NCBI GenBank assembly: GCA_948466345.1
Contig: CAOKAC010000010.1
Coordinates: 1 to 64,000 of the forward strand
From: an uncultured Clostridia bacterium
GTDB lineage: Bacteria; Bacillota; Clostridia; Oscillospirales; CAG-272
Direction: 5' to 3'
DNA length: 64,000 bases
In this document: positions 7,316-16,059 of the stretch, one piece after another
Layout: every line of letters starts with the position of its first letter
Numbering within the stretch: the stretch's first letter is position 1
Notes under the pieces: model-generated
Database searches by the model: none
What the model was told of the DNA's origin: nothing
The model's input: only the letters and a program-made list of their open reading frames with translations
Program-made: the position numbers and the translations under genes

Positions 7316-9244
7316 TTATCGAATGCGTTCGCCAAGGGGAGTATCTTCAGCCAAGAAAACAACGCGAATCTGTTCTTCGCCTGACGCGAGGATCATACCG
7401 TTGGATTCAATGCCGCACAGCTTTGCAGGCTTCAAGTTGGCAACTACAATAATTTTTTTGCCGATTAGGTCTTCCGGCGTATAGAATGCGGCGATACCAG
7501 ATACGACCTGACGCTTTTCATATCCAAGATCCAGTTCCAGTTTTAGAAGCTTTTTCGCTTTTGCAACCTTTTCACAGGCAACGATTTGAGCACTGCGCAG
7601 TTCCACGGACATAAAGTCATCAATACCAATTTGTGCCATACCTTCCGGCTTTTCCTGCAAAATGGGCGCTTTTGCAGCAGCCTCGGCTGCAAGCTCCTCC
7701 AGCATTTTCTTTTCGTCAATGCGAGAAAAGAGCATGGATGCTTCTCCCAACGATTTTCCTGCTTCCAGTGCGCCGAATGCGGACAGAGAATCGTAATCTT
7801 TTTTGCTGGTAGCAAGCTGCTGGAAGATGGAATCGCAGGTTGTAGGCATTGCAGGAGTAAGTAGTACTGCAGCTATCCGAATAGACTCCAGAAGGTTGTA
7901 GAGGACAGTGCCTAGTCGTTCCTTTGCGTCGGGATCTTTGGCAAGGGCCCAGGGCGTTGTTTCATCGATATATTTGTTAGCCCGGCGCAGCATAGAAAAT
8001 ACCGTTTCCATAGCATCTGCAATGTGATAACTGTCCATTTGCTCTTGAAACTGGCGGATTGCTTGTAATACCGTATCTTTGAGCTCCTGATCCGGATCAG
8101 CCTCAATAGAGGGCTGTGGAACCATGCCGCCAAAATATTTTTTTGCCATGGCAATGGTTCTGCTCACTAGATTTCCCAAATTGTTAGCCAAATCGTTGTT
8201 GTAGCGAGTAATTACATTTTCGTAGGTGATAGAGCCATCGTTGGCATAGGGCATTTCAGAAAGGGCGTAATACCGCACACCGTCTACACCAAAATGTCTG
8301 GCCATATCGTCGGCATAAAATACGTTGCCTCTGGATTTACTCATTTTATCCTGTCCTACATTGAACCAAGGATGCCCGAATACTTTCTTAGGCAGAGGTT
8401 CTCCTAGTGCCATAAGAAGAATTGGCCAATAAATTGTATGAAACCGGAGAATATCCTTACCAATAATGTGCACATCGGCGGGCCAATATTTTTTATATTT
8501 TTCACCGGTCGGCTGATCTGGATCAAATCCAAGACCGGTAATATAATTGGAGAGTGCATCAATCCAAACGTAAATTACATGTTTGTCGTCAAAGGTGACG
8601 GGGACCCCCCATTTAAAAGAAGTCCGGGAAACGCACAAGTCTTGCAGTCCCGCATATAAAAAGTTGTTAAGCATTTCCTTACGCCGGGACTCCGGTTCAA
8701 TAAATTCCGGATTCTCTTCAATATGTCGGATCAGACGGTCGGCATATTTGCTCATTTTAAAGAAATAGGCTTCTTCCTTTGCGCGCTGGACAGGACGCCC
8801 GCAATCGGGACATTTGCCGTCGGTAACCTGCGTATCTGTGAAAAAAGCCTCATCTGGCGTACAGTACCAGCCCTCATATTCTCCTTTATAGATATCCTCC
8901 TGGTCGTACAGCTTCTTAAAAATATGCTGTACGGCTTTTTCATGGGATGTATCGGTGGTACGGATAAAGTGATCGTAACTGGCTCCCATTAGATCCCAAA
9001 TTTCTTTAATTTGTCCGGAGACCTGATCTACGTATTTTTGAGGGGATATTCCAGCTTCTTTGGCCAGATTTTCTACCTTTTGACCATGTTCGTCTGTGCC
9101 TGTCATAAAGAACACATCATATCCCCTCTGCCGTTTGTAACGAGCTATACAGTCGGTCATAATGACTTCATAGGTGTTTCCAAAATGCGGTTTTCGCGAT
9201 GCGTAGGCGATAGCTGTAGTTATATAAAACTTTTCTTTTTCCAT
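7316..9244 (-). CDS. metG: Methionine--tRNA ligase
   Basis: A 642-residue class I aminoacyl-tRNA synthetase that charges tRNA-Met. The HIGH-like motif is HFGN near residue 18 and the second signature, KMSKS, is near residue 300. One zinc-knuckle half, CPDCGRP, is visible near residue 145. The C-terminal ~105 residues form the EMAP/Arc1-like tRNA-binding domain (from IGIDDFMSVELRSAQIVACE). The ATG at 9244 sits 9 nt after GGAG; a TTG at 9250 is the alternative. It has its own promoter about 160 bp upstream, with a small ORF and a terminator in between. Confidence 0.96.
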   Translation of the reverse strand: MEKEKFYITTAIAYASRKPHFGNTYEVIMTDCIARYKRQRGYDVFFMTGTDEHGQKVENLAKEAGISPQKYVDQVSGQIKEIWDLMGASYDHFIRTTDTSHEKAVQHIFKKLYDQEDIYKGEYEGWYCTPDEAFFTDTQVTDGKCPDCGRPVQRAKEEAYFFKMSKYADRLIRHIEENPEFIEPESRRKEMLNNFLYAGLQDLCVSRTSFKWGVPVTFDDKHVIYVWIDALSNYITGLGFDPDQPTGEKYKKYWPADVHIIGKDILRFHTIYWPILLMALGEPLPKKVFGHPWFNVGQDKMSKSRGNVFYADDMARHFGVDGVRYYALSEMPYANDGSITYENVITRYNNDLANNLGNLVSRTIAMAKKYFGGMVPQPSIEADPDQELKDTVLQAIRQFQEQMDSYHIADAMETVFSMLRRANKYIDETTPWALAKDPDAKERLGTVLYNLLESIRIAAVLLTPAMPTTCDSIFQQLATSKKDYDSLSAFGALEAGKSLGEASMLFSRIDEKKMLEELAAEAAAKAPILQEKPEGMAQIGIDDFMSVELRSAQIVACEKVAKAKKLLKLELDLGYEKRQVVSGIAAFYTPEDLIGKKIIVVANLKPAKLCGIESNGMILASGEEQIRVVFLAEDTPLGERIR

Positions 9245-9260
9245 TTCCAAAGTCTCCTTA

Positions 9261-9293
9261 TAAATAAAAATAGGACAGCGGCGCTGTCCTATT
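9261..9293 (-). terminator. Terminator in the metG leader
   Basis: AATAGGACAGC (9269-9279) pairs with GCTGTCCTATT (9283-9293) around a 3-nt loop, and on the minus strand TTTTTATTTA follows. It lies downstream of a promoter and immediately upstream of the metG ribosome-binding site. It could end rsmI transcripts, but its place between promoter and gene also fits a regulated leader terminator. Confidence 0.8.
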
Positions 9294-9336
9294 GAATAGA
9301 TTTATCCCAAAATAGCAGCACGATGTTTGTTATATT

Positions 9337-9381
9337 TTATTTCACTATCATGCCCGAAGGCATTCGCTTTGTAAACAGCAT
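9337..9381 (-). CDS. Putative 14-aa leader peptide upstream of metG
   Basis: A 15-codon ORF on the minus strand reads MLFTKRMPSGMIVK. AAGGAG lies 9 nt upstream of its ATG, and a consensus promoter sits about 30 bp before it. Three of 14 residues are Met. Codons 7-11 lie in a UUCG-capped hairpin (ATGCC TTCG GGCAT), and an earlier GGCAT at 9379-9383 could compete for the same arm. An overlapping 28-codon ORF starting at 9388 is possible but badly spaced from the same AAGGAG. Coding status is unproven. Confidence 0.4.
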   Translation of the reverse strand: MLFTKRMPSGMIVK

Positions 9382-9412
9382 GCCGCATTTCTCCTTATTC
9401 GGTATTTCTATT

Positions 9413-9441
9413 ATTATACCCAAATTATAAAGGAATTTCAA
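9413..9441 (-). promoter_or_regulatory. Sigma-A-type promoter of the metG leader
   Basis: On the minus strand TTGAAA (9441-9436), a 17-bp spacer and TATAAT (9418-9413). It lies just after the rsmI stop and about 170 bp upstream of metG, giving metG a separate transcript with a leader of roughly 160 nt. I see no T-box consensus (TGGNACCGCG-like) in that leader. Confidence 0.7.
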
Positions 9442-9456
9442 TAGCAGAAAGGTATT

Positions 9457-10326
9457 TTATTCCTCTTTTGCATCGATTAGCGCTTTATACAGTTCCGCTT
9501 TAGGGACGCCTCTTTCCTTAGCTGCTGCCTTGATGGCATCCATATTGCGCATCCCCATATTTATGTACGTCTGCACGTGCATTGCAGGATCTGCCGGATA
9601 TGATATCTTTGTATCTTCCTCGCAGGCCGGGGCACCTTCCAGTACCAGAACATATTCTCCTTTGGGATCTTTTTCTTCATATTTTTCTACTGCGCCGCTA
9701 AGGGTGGTATGTATCGTTTCTTCATTCAGCTTTGTCAATTCACGGCACAAGGTGATTCGGCGCTTTCCACCAAAAAAACGTTCCATATCCGAAAGCGTCC
9801 GCCGCAGCTTGTGAGGAGCTTCATAAAAGAGCATGGTGCGGCGTTCTGCTGCCAGTTCCTCCAACCGGCGGTACCGGTCGCTTTTACTGGTGGTAAGAAA
9901 TCCTTCAAATACAAAACGGCCTGTAGGCAGCGCAGACAGCACAAGCGCGGTAACAGCGGCACAGCAGCCGGGTATCGCTGTAACAGGGACTCCCTTTTGG
10001 GCGCACAGCGCAACCAAATCTTCTCCGGGATCACTTATAGCGGGCATACCCGCATCGGTTACCAGTGCGCAGGATTCTCCTTGCAGAAGGCGGTTTACAA
10101 TGATTTCTCCACGCTGGCGTTTATTGTGCTCAAAATAGCTGACGAGAGGCTTGGATATACCGAACCGGGCTAAAAGGACTCCAGTGTTTCGGGTATCCTC
10201 CGCAGCAACAAAATTCACCTGGGAAAGCACCTTCAGCGCTCGTTCCGTTATATCGGAAAGATTTCCGATAGGAGTTGCCACTAAATACAGTGTGCCTCCT
10301 AAAACCTTATTTTTTTCTGTATCCAT
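9457..10326 (-). CDS. rsmI: 16S rRNA (cytidine-1402-2'-O)-methyltransferase
   Basis: A 289-residue tetrapyrrole-methylase-fold enzyme that methylates the 2'-OH of C1402 in 16S rRNA using S-adenosylmethionine. Family motifs are GTLYLVATPIGNLSDITERAL near the N-terminus, AAEDTRNTGVLL, ALVTDAGMPAISDPGEDLV and the FEGFLTTSKSDR segment. The ATG at 10326 is chosen because a GAAAGG site precedes it; the longer frame would overlap trmN6. Its order after trmN6 and before metG matches yabB-yabC-...-metS in Bacillus. Confidence 0.94.
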   Translation of the reverse strand: MDTEKNKVLGGTLYLVATPIGNLSDITERALKVLSQVNFVAAEDTRNTGVLLARFGISKPLVSYFEHNKRQRGEIIVNRLLQGESCALVTDAGMPAISDPGEDLVALCAQKGVPVTAIPGCCAAVTALVLSALPTGRFVFEGFLTTSKSDRYRRLEELAAERRTMLFYEAPHKLRRTLSDMERFFGGKRRITLCRELTKLNEETIHTTLSGAVEKYEEKDPKGEYVLVLEGAPACEEDTKISYPADPAMHVQTYINMGMRNMDAIKAAAKERGVPKAELYKALIDAKEE

Positions 10327-10360
10327 ACCTTGACGATACCTTTCTTTGCTTACTGAACTT

Positions 10361-11131
10361 TTATTTTCTTTCAAATAAGAAATCCATGGAGCAGGTTTCA
10401 TATACTTTGTCCATATCTTCTGTATAGATTCTGGTTCCCGCGTTATAAATGATCAGTGGTCTTGCCCACAAAAGAGAAGAAGCCGCGCCTTTTTTTGCTT
10501 CTACCAATGCAAGGCTGGGTGCCGATACGGTGTCCGAATGCACGAAAACGATTCGTTTAGGCTCCAAACTGTTACTGCGCATAGCATAAAAAAGGTCTGC
10601 AAGACGGCAAGGACGGTATACAACAGTGAAAAGACCGCCATGCTTCAGCAGGGAAGAAGCACTGCGGCAAAAATTCTCAATCGTGCCAAGCACTTCCCGA
10701 CGGGCGATATTTTTTGCATCAGATACGTTTTCAAATCCAGATTCCCCTTTCATATAGGGAGGGTTAGAAATAATACCGGAGAGCCATCCGCCAGTATCTT
10801 GCGGCGTTGCACAGCGTATATCTTTTGTATGGACAGTGATTTTTTGGGAGAGCGCATTCAGTTTTGCATTTTTTTCAATGAGGTTGGCAAAGCGCGGCTG
10901 TGCTTCAAAAGCATGCATGTGAGGAAATTTATTTTTTGCAAGACACAGAAAAGCCGCAACACCGGTACCGCTTCCAAAGTCGGCCCCGGGGGTACGCTGT
11001 GGTCTTGTAAAAGCAGCGAGGAGATATGCATCTGTACCGAAGGTCAGTCCATCTTTTAACTGCAGAAGAGACAAATTTTCATTGATTTTATCCAGACGCT
11101 CGTCTGGCAGCGGAAGGATGCGGGATTCCAT
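10361..11131 (-). CDS. tRNA1(Val) adenine-37-N6-methyltransferase-like protein (YabB/TrmN6 family)
   Basis: A 256-residue Rossmann-fold methyltransferase. It has the SAM-binding motif DFGSGTGVAAFL near residue 52 and the N6-adenine catalytic motif NPPY near residue 122. The Bacillus homologue YabB and E. coli YfiC/TrmN6 suggest tRNA adenine methylation; the target here is inferred from the family. AAAGGA precedes the ATG. rsmI follows after 34 bp, probably in the same transcript. Confidence 0.85.
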   Translation of the reverse strand: MESRILPLPDERLDKINENLSLLQLKDGLTFGTDAYLLAAFTRPQRTPGADFGSGTGVAAFLCLAKNKFPHMHAFEAQPRFANLIEKNAKLNALSQKITVHTKDIRCATPQDTGGWLSGIISNPPYMKGESGFENVSDAKNIARREVLGTIENFCRSASSLLKHGGLFTVVYRPCRLADLFYAMRSNSLEPKRIVFVHSDTVSAPSLALVEAKKGAASSLLWARPLIIYNAGTRIYTEDMDKVYETCSMDFLFERK

Positions 11132-11169
11132 GCAAAAGTCCTTTCTGAATTATAGAAATTTATAATGAA

Positions 11170-11197
11170 AAGGAGCGGAGCATATGCTCCGCTCCTT
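11170..11197 (-). terminator. Terminator after the ferredoxin gene
   Basis: A 28-bp perfect palindrome (AAGGAGCGGAGCAT / ATGCTCCGCTCCTT) followed on the minus strand by TTTCATTATA. It ends the ferredoxin transcript and separates it from trmN6. Confidence 0.75.
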
Positions 11198-11208
11198 ACA
11201 GTATGTTC

Positions 11209-11379
11209 TTACTCAGCCTTGGGAGCGTCCACAGGGCAAGCACCTGCGCAGGCGCCGCAGTCGAGACACTTGTCAGCATCGATTACATACTTTCCATCGC
11301 CCTCAGAAATTGCTTCTACAGGACATTCAGCAGCACATGCGCCGCAGGAAATGCAATCATCAGAGATTGTATATGCCAT
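11209..11379 (-). CDS. 2[4Fe-4S] ferredoxin
   Basis: A 56-residue clostridial-type ferredoxin, a small soluble electron carrier. Two clusters are bound by CISCGACAAECP (residues 10-21) and CLDCGACAGACP (residues 39-50), the classic CxxCxxCxxxCP pair. The ATG at 11379 follows GGAGG; the 5-residue longer frame has no such site. It lies between ricT and the trmN6-like gene, where Bacillus has yabA, and has its own terminator. Confidence 0.93.
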   Translation of the reverse strand: MAYTISDDCISCGACAAECPVEAISEGDGKYVIDADKCLDCGACAGACPVDAPKAE

Positions 11380-11491
11380 TGTTGCTACCTCCATTAAATT
11401 TCATTTACAGTTTACACCGTGGGTACAGTATACCACAAAATATCTTCTATGCAAAGGGGTTTTACAAATTTTTTTCAAGGTGTTTTTATCA

Positions 11492-12430
11492 TTAACTATC
11501 CTTTTCAGCGGTATCCGGGGCGCCTTCCTCATTGCGTTTTCCTTTGTCGCCGCGGCTGCGTTTTCCAATTACAGTCAATTTGTCGCGATGAAAAGATTTT
11601 ATAATATCTACTCCCTTGTCATGAATAGAAACTTTGCACATCCCGGTGAGGGGAGAAATTTCTGTTACAAAGCCGATACCATCCGGCGTTTTTACTTTGC
11701 TGTCGACTGGCGGAGTCGCTTGAAGCTCTGCTTCGTAGGCTTCACTTTCAAAGCGCAAACAGCACATAAGACGTCCGCAAGCGCCAGAAATTTTTGAAGA
11801 ATTTAGACTTAAATTTTGTTCCTTCGCCATTTTTATAGAAACCTGCGCGAAATCGGATAAAAAAGTAGAACAGCAGAACGGTCTGCCGCACACGCCAAGG
11901 CCTCCCATCATCTTCGCCTCATCTCGTATCCCAATCTGCCGCAGTTCAATGCGCGTATGGAAAACAGAGGCCAGTTCTTTGACCAGATCTCGGAAATCCA
12001 CTCTACCGTCTGCTGAAAAGTAAAACAAAAGTTTACTATTATCGAAGGTATATTCTGCTTCAATTAGCTTCATATCCAGCTTATGCTTGGATATCAGCTT
12101 TACACAGGTTTCAAACGCCGTTTTTTCCAGCTGTTTATTGGATTCCCACCGCTGAATATCCTCCAAAGCTGCCTGCCGTAAAACGGGACATAAAGGAGCA
12201 ACGATTTCCGATTGGGTAACGGTTTTGTTTTCCTGCGCAATAAATCCGAGTTCCACGCCACGAGTGGTCCGCACGATCACTTTATCCCCAATAGAAAACT
12301 GCATACCTTCGGGAGAAAAGTAGTATACTTTACCTGCGCTTTTAAATTTTACGCCCACAACCTCTGCAAATGCAGGTGTCTCCTGCGTTTCTACAGGGGC
12401 ATCCTCTATATTTTTTTTATTTTCTTCCAT
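11492..12430 (-). CDS. ricT: RicT (YaaT), PSP1-domain RNA-maturation and sporulation factor
   Basis: A 312-residue cytoplasmic protein of the PSP1/YaaT family. In Bacillus it forms the RicA-RicF-RicT complex, which carries Fe-S clusters, promotes RNase Y-dependent mRNA maturation and affects Spo0A activation. Conserved Cys blocks CGRPFCC (near residue 178) and CGRLMCCL (near residue 213) are intact. The tail is charged and variable. The ATG at 12430 is preferred (GGAG 6 nt upstream) over the ATG at 12442, which has none. It follows holB as in Bacillus. RicA and RicF genes are not in the window. Confidence 0.92.
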   Translation of the reverse strand: MEENKKNIEDAPVETQETPAFAEVVGVKFKSAGKVYYFSPEGMQFSIGDKVIVRTTRGVELGFIAQENKTVTQSEIVAPLCPVLRQAALEDIQRWESNKQLEKTAFETCVKLISKHKLDMKLIEAEYTFDNSKLLFYFSADGRVDFRDLVKELASVFHTRIELRQIGIRDEAKMMGGLGVCGRPFCCSTFLSDFAQVSIKMAKEQNLSLNSSKISGACGRLMCCLRFESEAYEAELQATPPVDSKVKTPDGIGFVTEISPLTGMCKVSIHDKGVDIIKSFHRDKLTVIGKRSRGDKGKRNEEGAPDTAEKDS

Positions 12431-12452
12431 GTTTTTCTCCATTATTGTTTAG

Positions 12453-13451
12453 TCAATTTTGACGAAAATGTCTTTCTGTCAAAGTACATAAAACAGGGTA
12501 GGGTGATGCATTACTCCGCATGATTTCTTCTCTTGCATCATATAAGGCGTCATATAGAGCATTCAGTCTTGCCAGCGTATTTCCAGGGGCATCTTGTATT
12601 TGGTCCATCTGATGGTAAAACAAGAGTTCTTTTTCACCCAGCTTTATCGCAATCCTGTCTCGCAGAGCAGCCATTGCATAAATTAAAAACATGTCGTATT
12701 CTACCCGCGAAAATTTCATTTGGGAACAATAGATCAGCGCTTCTGTGACTGTTTTGGTACACAATGTACAGATCCACTCATCTGCAGCGGTGCAGAGGCC
12801 TGCCGAACCATCTTCTCCAAAAAGAAAAGATTTTGCCATGCCGATGATCCCTCCGGATGCATCGGCGGCCTCGCGGAGCCGCGCTTTTGTTCCTTGTATT
12901 CCTGTTTGTTCCAAATATGTGAAGACTGTATCACTGGTAAATTGCTGCATGGAGAATATCGCAGTACGACTGCGAATCGTTTCCAGTAGTACTGACGCAT
13001 CCGTGGCCAGCAAGATAAAAACAGCATACGGCGGCGGTTCCTCTAATGAAAGCAGTAATGCATTCTGCGCTTGTACAGTCATTTTTTCCGCATCTTCAAA
13101 AATATATATTTTATACTCTCCTTCATCAGGCGCATAGGAAAGCGTTGCAAGCGTTTCCCGCACTGTCTCTACGGCCAGAGAAGCCTTGTCGCCGCTGTTT
13201 ACATATGCAATATCTGTATGGGACTGCGCATCGATTTTTTTACAGTGGGGACAGATGTTGCAGGGAAGTGTGTGTGCGTCTTCTCGCAGACACAAAAGCG
13301 CTTTGGCAATTTCGCGAGCCAATATATGCTTCCCGCTGCCCGTAGGACCTTCTAAAATATATGCATGATGCTGTTTTTTTTCAAAAATGTCGCGGCCTAT
13401 GAGATTTTTTGTTTTTTCATTGCCATATAATGCCGAAAAAAAATGCTTCAT
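12453..13451 (-). CDS. holB: DNA polymerase III subunit delta'
   Basis: A 332-residue AAA+ clamp-loader subunit that helps load the beta sliding clamp on DNA. It has a Walker-A-like GPTGSGKH near residue 35, a zinc module with PCNICPHCKK, and the FEDAEKMTVQAQNALLLSLEEPP block followed by an SRT sensor. The ATG at 13451 follows GGAGGAACGAG; upstream codons are read-in from the promoter region. It is the first gene of a minus-strand block holB-ricT-ferredoxin. Confidence 0.92.
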   Translation of the reverse strand: MKHFFSALYGNEKTKNLIGRDIFEKKQHHAYILEGPTGSGKHILAREIAKALLCLREDAHTLPCNICPHCKKIDAQSHTDIAYVNSGDKASLAVETVRETLATLSYAPDEGEYKIYIFEDAEKMTVQAQNALLLSLEEPPPYAVFILLATDASVLLETIRSRTAIFSMQQFTSDTVFTYLEQTGIQGTKARLREAADASGGIIGMAKSFLFGEDGSAGLCTAADEWICTLCTKTVTEALIYCSQMKFSRVEYDMFLIYAMAALRDRIAIKLGEKELLFYHQMDQIQDAPGNTLARLNALYDALYDAREEIMRSNASPYPVLCTLTERHFRQN

Positions 13452-13485
13452 CTCGTTCCTCCGCAAAATCATTTTTATACAAATA

Positions 13486-13514
13486 ATTATAACAAAAAAT
13501 CCGTTGTTTGTCAA
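13486..13514 (-). promoter_or_regulatory. Sigma-A-type promoter for holB
   Basis: On the minus strand TTGACA (13514-13509), a 17-bp spacer and TATAAT (13491-13486), both perfect. It lies 35 bp upstream of the holB ATG. Confidence 0.75.
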
Positions 13515-13615
13515 ACAAATTCACGCGGCGTTGTGTCGGCTACTGGCAGTGTGATTTTTATGGATGCATAGGCGTTGCTTACGGGGAAAATTGCGGATAA
13601 TTCACGGAAAAGTCA

Positions 13616-13644
13616 TTGAATAATTGGTAAAATTATGCTAAACT
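13616..13644 (+). promoter_or_regulatory. Promoter for the Gfo/Idh/MocA oxidoreductase gene
   Basis: TTGAAT (13616-13621), a 17-bp spacer and TAAACT (13639-13644), 55 bp upstream of the ATG at 13699. The divergent holB promoter lies about 100 bp away; I see no structure in the stretch between them. Confidence 0.5.
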
Positions 13645-13698
13645 AATCTTTGTATGGAAATTTAATTTATTTTTAGCATTTTTATAAAAGGATTTTAT

Positions 13699-14817
13699 AT
13701 GAATATCGGATTGATCGGTTTTGGAAGCATGGGACATGCGCATGCTTGGTCTGTTGAAAATTTAAAGTATTTTTATGCTCCGCTGCCGTTTTCTGCAAAA
13801 ATTACCGGTGTTTGTACGGCGCATTCTCAAAATGCATTAGCTGCCTGTGAGCGATACGACCTTGGTCAGGTCTATACATCTCCGGAGGAGATGATCGCAG
13901 ATCCCACTATTGATGTAATAGATATCTGCACCCCAAACATATTCCATTATGATACATTGAAAAAGGCAATTCGGGCAGGCAAACATATCTATTGTGAGAA
14001 ACCTCTGTGTGTTACTGCGGATGAGGCATTTGAAATTGCCAGTCTTGCAAAAAAATTCGGTAAAACCTACGCGGTAGTTTTCAATACACGCTTTATGTTG
14101 CCGGTTATGCGTGCCAAGGAATTGGTGGACGCTGGGCGACTAGGCCGGATTCTTAGCTTTCAGGGGGCATTTTTGCACAGCAGTGCTGCCGATCCAGATA
14201 AGAATGCAGGCTGGAAACAAAACCGGGATATCTGTGGCGGAGGTGTTTTGTTCGATCTGGGATCGCATACAATAGATTTGATTCAATACCTTTGCGGTCC
14301 TTTCGTACAAGTGTCTGGTATGAGCCAAATCGCGTATCCAAGCCGCCTGGGAATGGATGGAATGATGTGGTCCACCAATGCTGATGAGGCTTTTTATTTA
14401 ACCGCAAAACTTTCCTGTGGGGCATGCGGTACCATTTCTGTAGGTAAGATTATGTGTGGTACCAACGACGACCATCGTTTTGAAATTTACGGAGAGCGCG
14501 GCAGTATACGGTTTGATTTAATGCAGCCTAATTTTCTTTGGTTCTACGACAATACCGCACCATCAGCAGAGAAAGGTTACACTAAAATTGAGTGCTGCGG
14601 ACGCTATCCAGCACCTAGCGGCATATTTCCTGGGATAAAAGCGCCTATTGGATGGCTGCGGGGTCACATTGCAAGTATGTATAACTTTTTGGACGGCGTA
14701 CATCACGGCAGATATGTTTCTCCCTCTTTTGATGAGGCCGCCCATGTGCAGGCGGTTATGGAAGCTGCATACCGTTCTGATCAGACTGGCTGCAGGGAAG
14801 CGGTACGCACAATATGA
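13699..14817 (+). CDS. Gfo/Idh/MocA-family NAD(P)-dependent oxidoreductase
   Basis: A 372-residue two-domain dehydrogenase, probably acting on a sugar or inositol-like substrate. The N-terminal Rossmann motif is GLIGFGSMGHAHA. The CTPNIFHYDTLKKAIRAGKHIYCEKPL block carries the EKP lysine, and the C-terminal domain has CGGGVLFDLGSHTIDLIQYL with the catalytic-type His. AAAGGA precedes the ATG. Its stop overlaps coaE by 4 bp (ATGA), so the two are translationally coupled although not functionally related. The substrate is unknown. Confidence 0.85.
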   Translation: MNIGLIGFGSMGHAHAWSVENLKYFYAPLPFSAKITGVCTAHSQNALAACERYDLGQVYTSPEEMIADPTIDVIDICTPNIFHYDTLKKAIRAGKHIYCEKPLCVTADEAFEIASLAKKFGKTYAVVFNTRFMLPVMRAKELVDAGRLGRILSFQGAFLHSSAADPDKNAGWKQNRDICGGGVLFDLGSHTIDLIQYLCGPFVQVSGMSQIAYPSRLGMDGMMWSTNADEAFYLTAKLSCGACGTISVGKIMCGTNDDHRFEIYGERGSIRFDLMQPNFLWFYDNTAPSAEKGYTKIECCGRYPAPSGIFPGIKAPIGWLRGHIASMYNFLDGVHHGRYVSPSFDEAAHVQAVMEAAYRSDQTGCREAVRTI

Positions 14818-15440
14818 GCGAAAAAATAAAAATTGTGGGGCTGTGCGGCAGAAGCGGCAGCGGCAAGGGCTATGTTTGCAGTATTTTTGAAAGGCTTGGA
14901 ATCCCTTCCGTCGATACCGATGCGGTGTACAAAATGCTTGTGATGGGATGCCGCGAAAATCCCACCCCATGTTTGTCTGCAATTAAAAAGGCGTTTGGCG
15001 ATGGAGTGCTGGATGCGGCAGGGGATTTAAATAAACGCGCTCTTGCAAAGATCGTCTTTGCGCCGGGAAATGAAACGCGCCTGCAACAATTGAATGCTAT
15101 TACCCATAAGTACATAAAAGAAGAGACACAGAAGCAAATTGCCTCTCTGAAAGACGCTGGATTCAGGACGATTTTGATTGATGCGCCGGTTTTATTTGAA
15201 AGCGGATTCGATAAACTGTGTGACCTGATATTTTATGTGTATGCTCCAGAAGCAGTGTTGGTACAGCGTATTTGTGCACGGGATGAAATTACGGAACAGC
15301 AGGCAAGGCGCAGGTTGGATGCACAATTGTCTAACACTGAATTGGCACTCCGATGCGATGGTGTGATCCGCAACGACGATGCTTCTGATGTAGAAGCACA
15401 GGTGGTAAGGCTAGCACAGCAGTTTTCTTTGCTGGACTAG
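14814..15440 (+). CDS. coaE: Dephospho-CoA kinase
   Basis: A 208-residue P-loop kinase for the last step of coenzyme A synthesis, phosphorylating the 3'-OH of dephospho-CoA. It has the Walker A motif GRSGSGKG near residue 11, DTDAVYK near residue 35, and DAPVLFESGFDKLCD followed by the RDEITEQQARRRLDAQ lid region. It overlaps the preceding oxidoreductase by 4 bp and is followed closely by a lytic transglycosylase gene. Confidence 0.93.
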   Translation: MSEKIKIVGLCGRSGSGKGYVCSIFERLGIPSVDTDAVYKMLVMGCRENPTPCLSAIKKAFGDGVLDAAGDLNKRALAKIVFAPGNETRLQQLNAITHKYIKEETQKQIASLKDAGFRTILIDAPVLFESGFDKLCDLIFYVYAPEAVLVQRICARDEITEQQARRRLDAQLSNTELALRCDGVIRNDDASDVEAQVVRLAQQFSLLD

Positions 15441-15460
15441 GCAGAAAGAGGTAGGGTGCA

Positions 15461-16036
15461 GTGAAATATAAAAAAGCGCTGGTGAGAAGTGCGGTCATTA
15501 TTTCTATATTGCTGTTGTCTGTTTTGACCGGATTTTTATTTCAATTTATCTGGGATAAAGTGGATCGGGCAAATTATCCTAGGGACTATAGTGAATATGT
15601 AGAGCAATATGCTAGACAGTATGGTGTGCCGGAGGCGGTGGTGTATGCTGTCATTAAAACGGAGAGTTCTTTTTCATCTGGGGCCGTGTCTGATGCGGGT
15701 GCTGTTGGACTGATGCAAATTATGCCGGATACGTTCAACTGGTTGATGACCATGACAAAAGAAAGTCTGGAGGCAGGCATGCTATATGATCCGGCCACAA
15801 ATATAAAATATGGGACATACTATTTATCGTACCTGTATCTGCGCTATAATAGTTGGGACGAGGTGTTTGCCGCATACAACGCTGGGCACGGAAATGTGGA
15901 CGAATGGCTGGAGGATGAACAATATACAAACAAAGATGGAAAACTTTCTCACATCCCCTTTGAAGAAACAAAGAACTATGTAAAAAAAGTAAACAACGCA
16001 ATTGATGTATATAAAAGACTATATTATGAATCTTAA
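15461..16036 (+). CDS. Membrane-anchored lytic transglycosylase (SLT domain)
   Basis: A 191-residue protein with an N-terminal membrane anchor (about residues 8-30) and an extracellular SLT goose-lysozyme-like domain. It probably cleaves peptidoglycan glycan strands with 1,6-anhydro product formation. The catalytic Glu is in VIKTESSFSSGAVSDAGAVGLMQI, and YLYLRY...AAYNAGHGNVDEWL follows. The GTG start at 15461 comes after AGAGGTAGGG. The stop touches the frame of the following aminopeptidase, and the gene order after coaE is common in Clostridia. Confidence 0.9.
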   Translation: MKYKKALVRSAVIISILLLSVLTGFLFQFIWDKVDRANYPRDYSEYVEQYARQYGVPEAVVYAVIKTESSFSSGAVSDAGAVGLMQIMPDTFNWLMTMTKESLEAGMLYDPATNIKYGTYYLSYLYLRYNSWDEVFAAYNAGHGNVDEWLEDEQYTNKDGKLSHIPFEETKNYVKKVNNAIDVYKRLYYES

Positions 16037-16059
16037 TGATTGAGAAGGGAGTCATGAAA

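Noticed and set aside
9251..9456. T-box riboswitch upstream of metG
   Set aside because: No T-box consensus (TGGNACCGCG-like) or specifier-loop architecture is visible in the leader; only the small ORF and terminator are supported.
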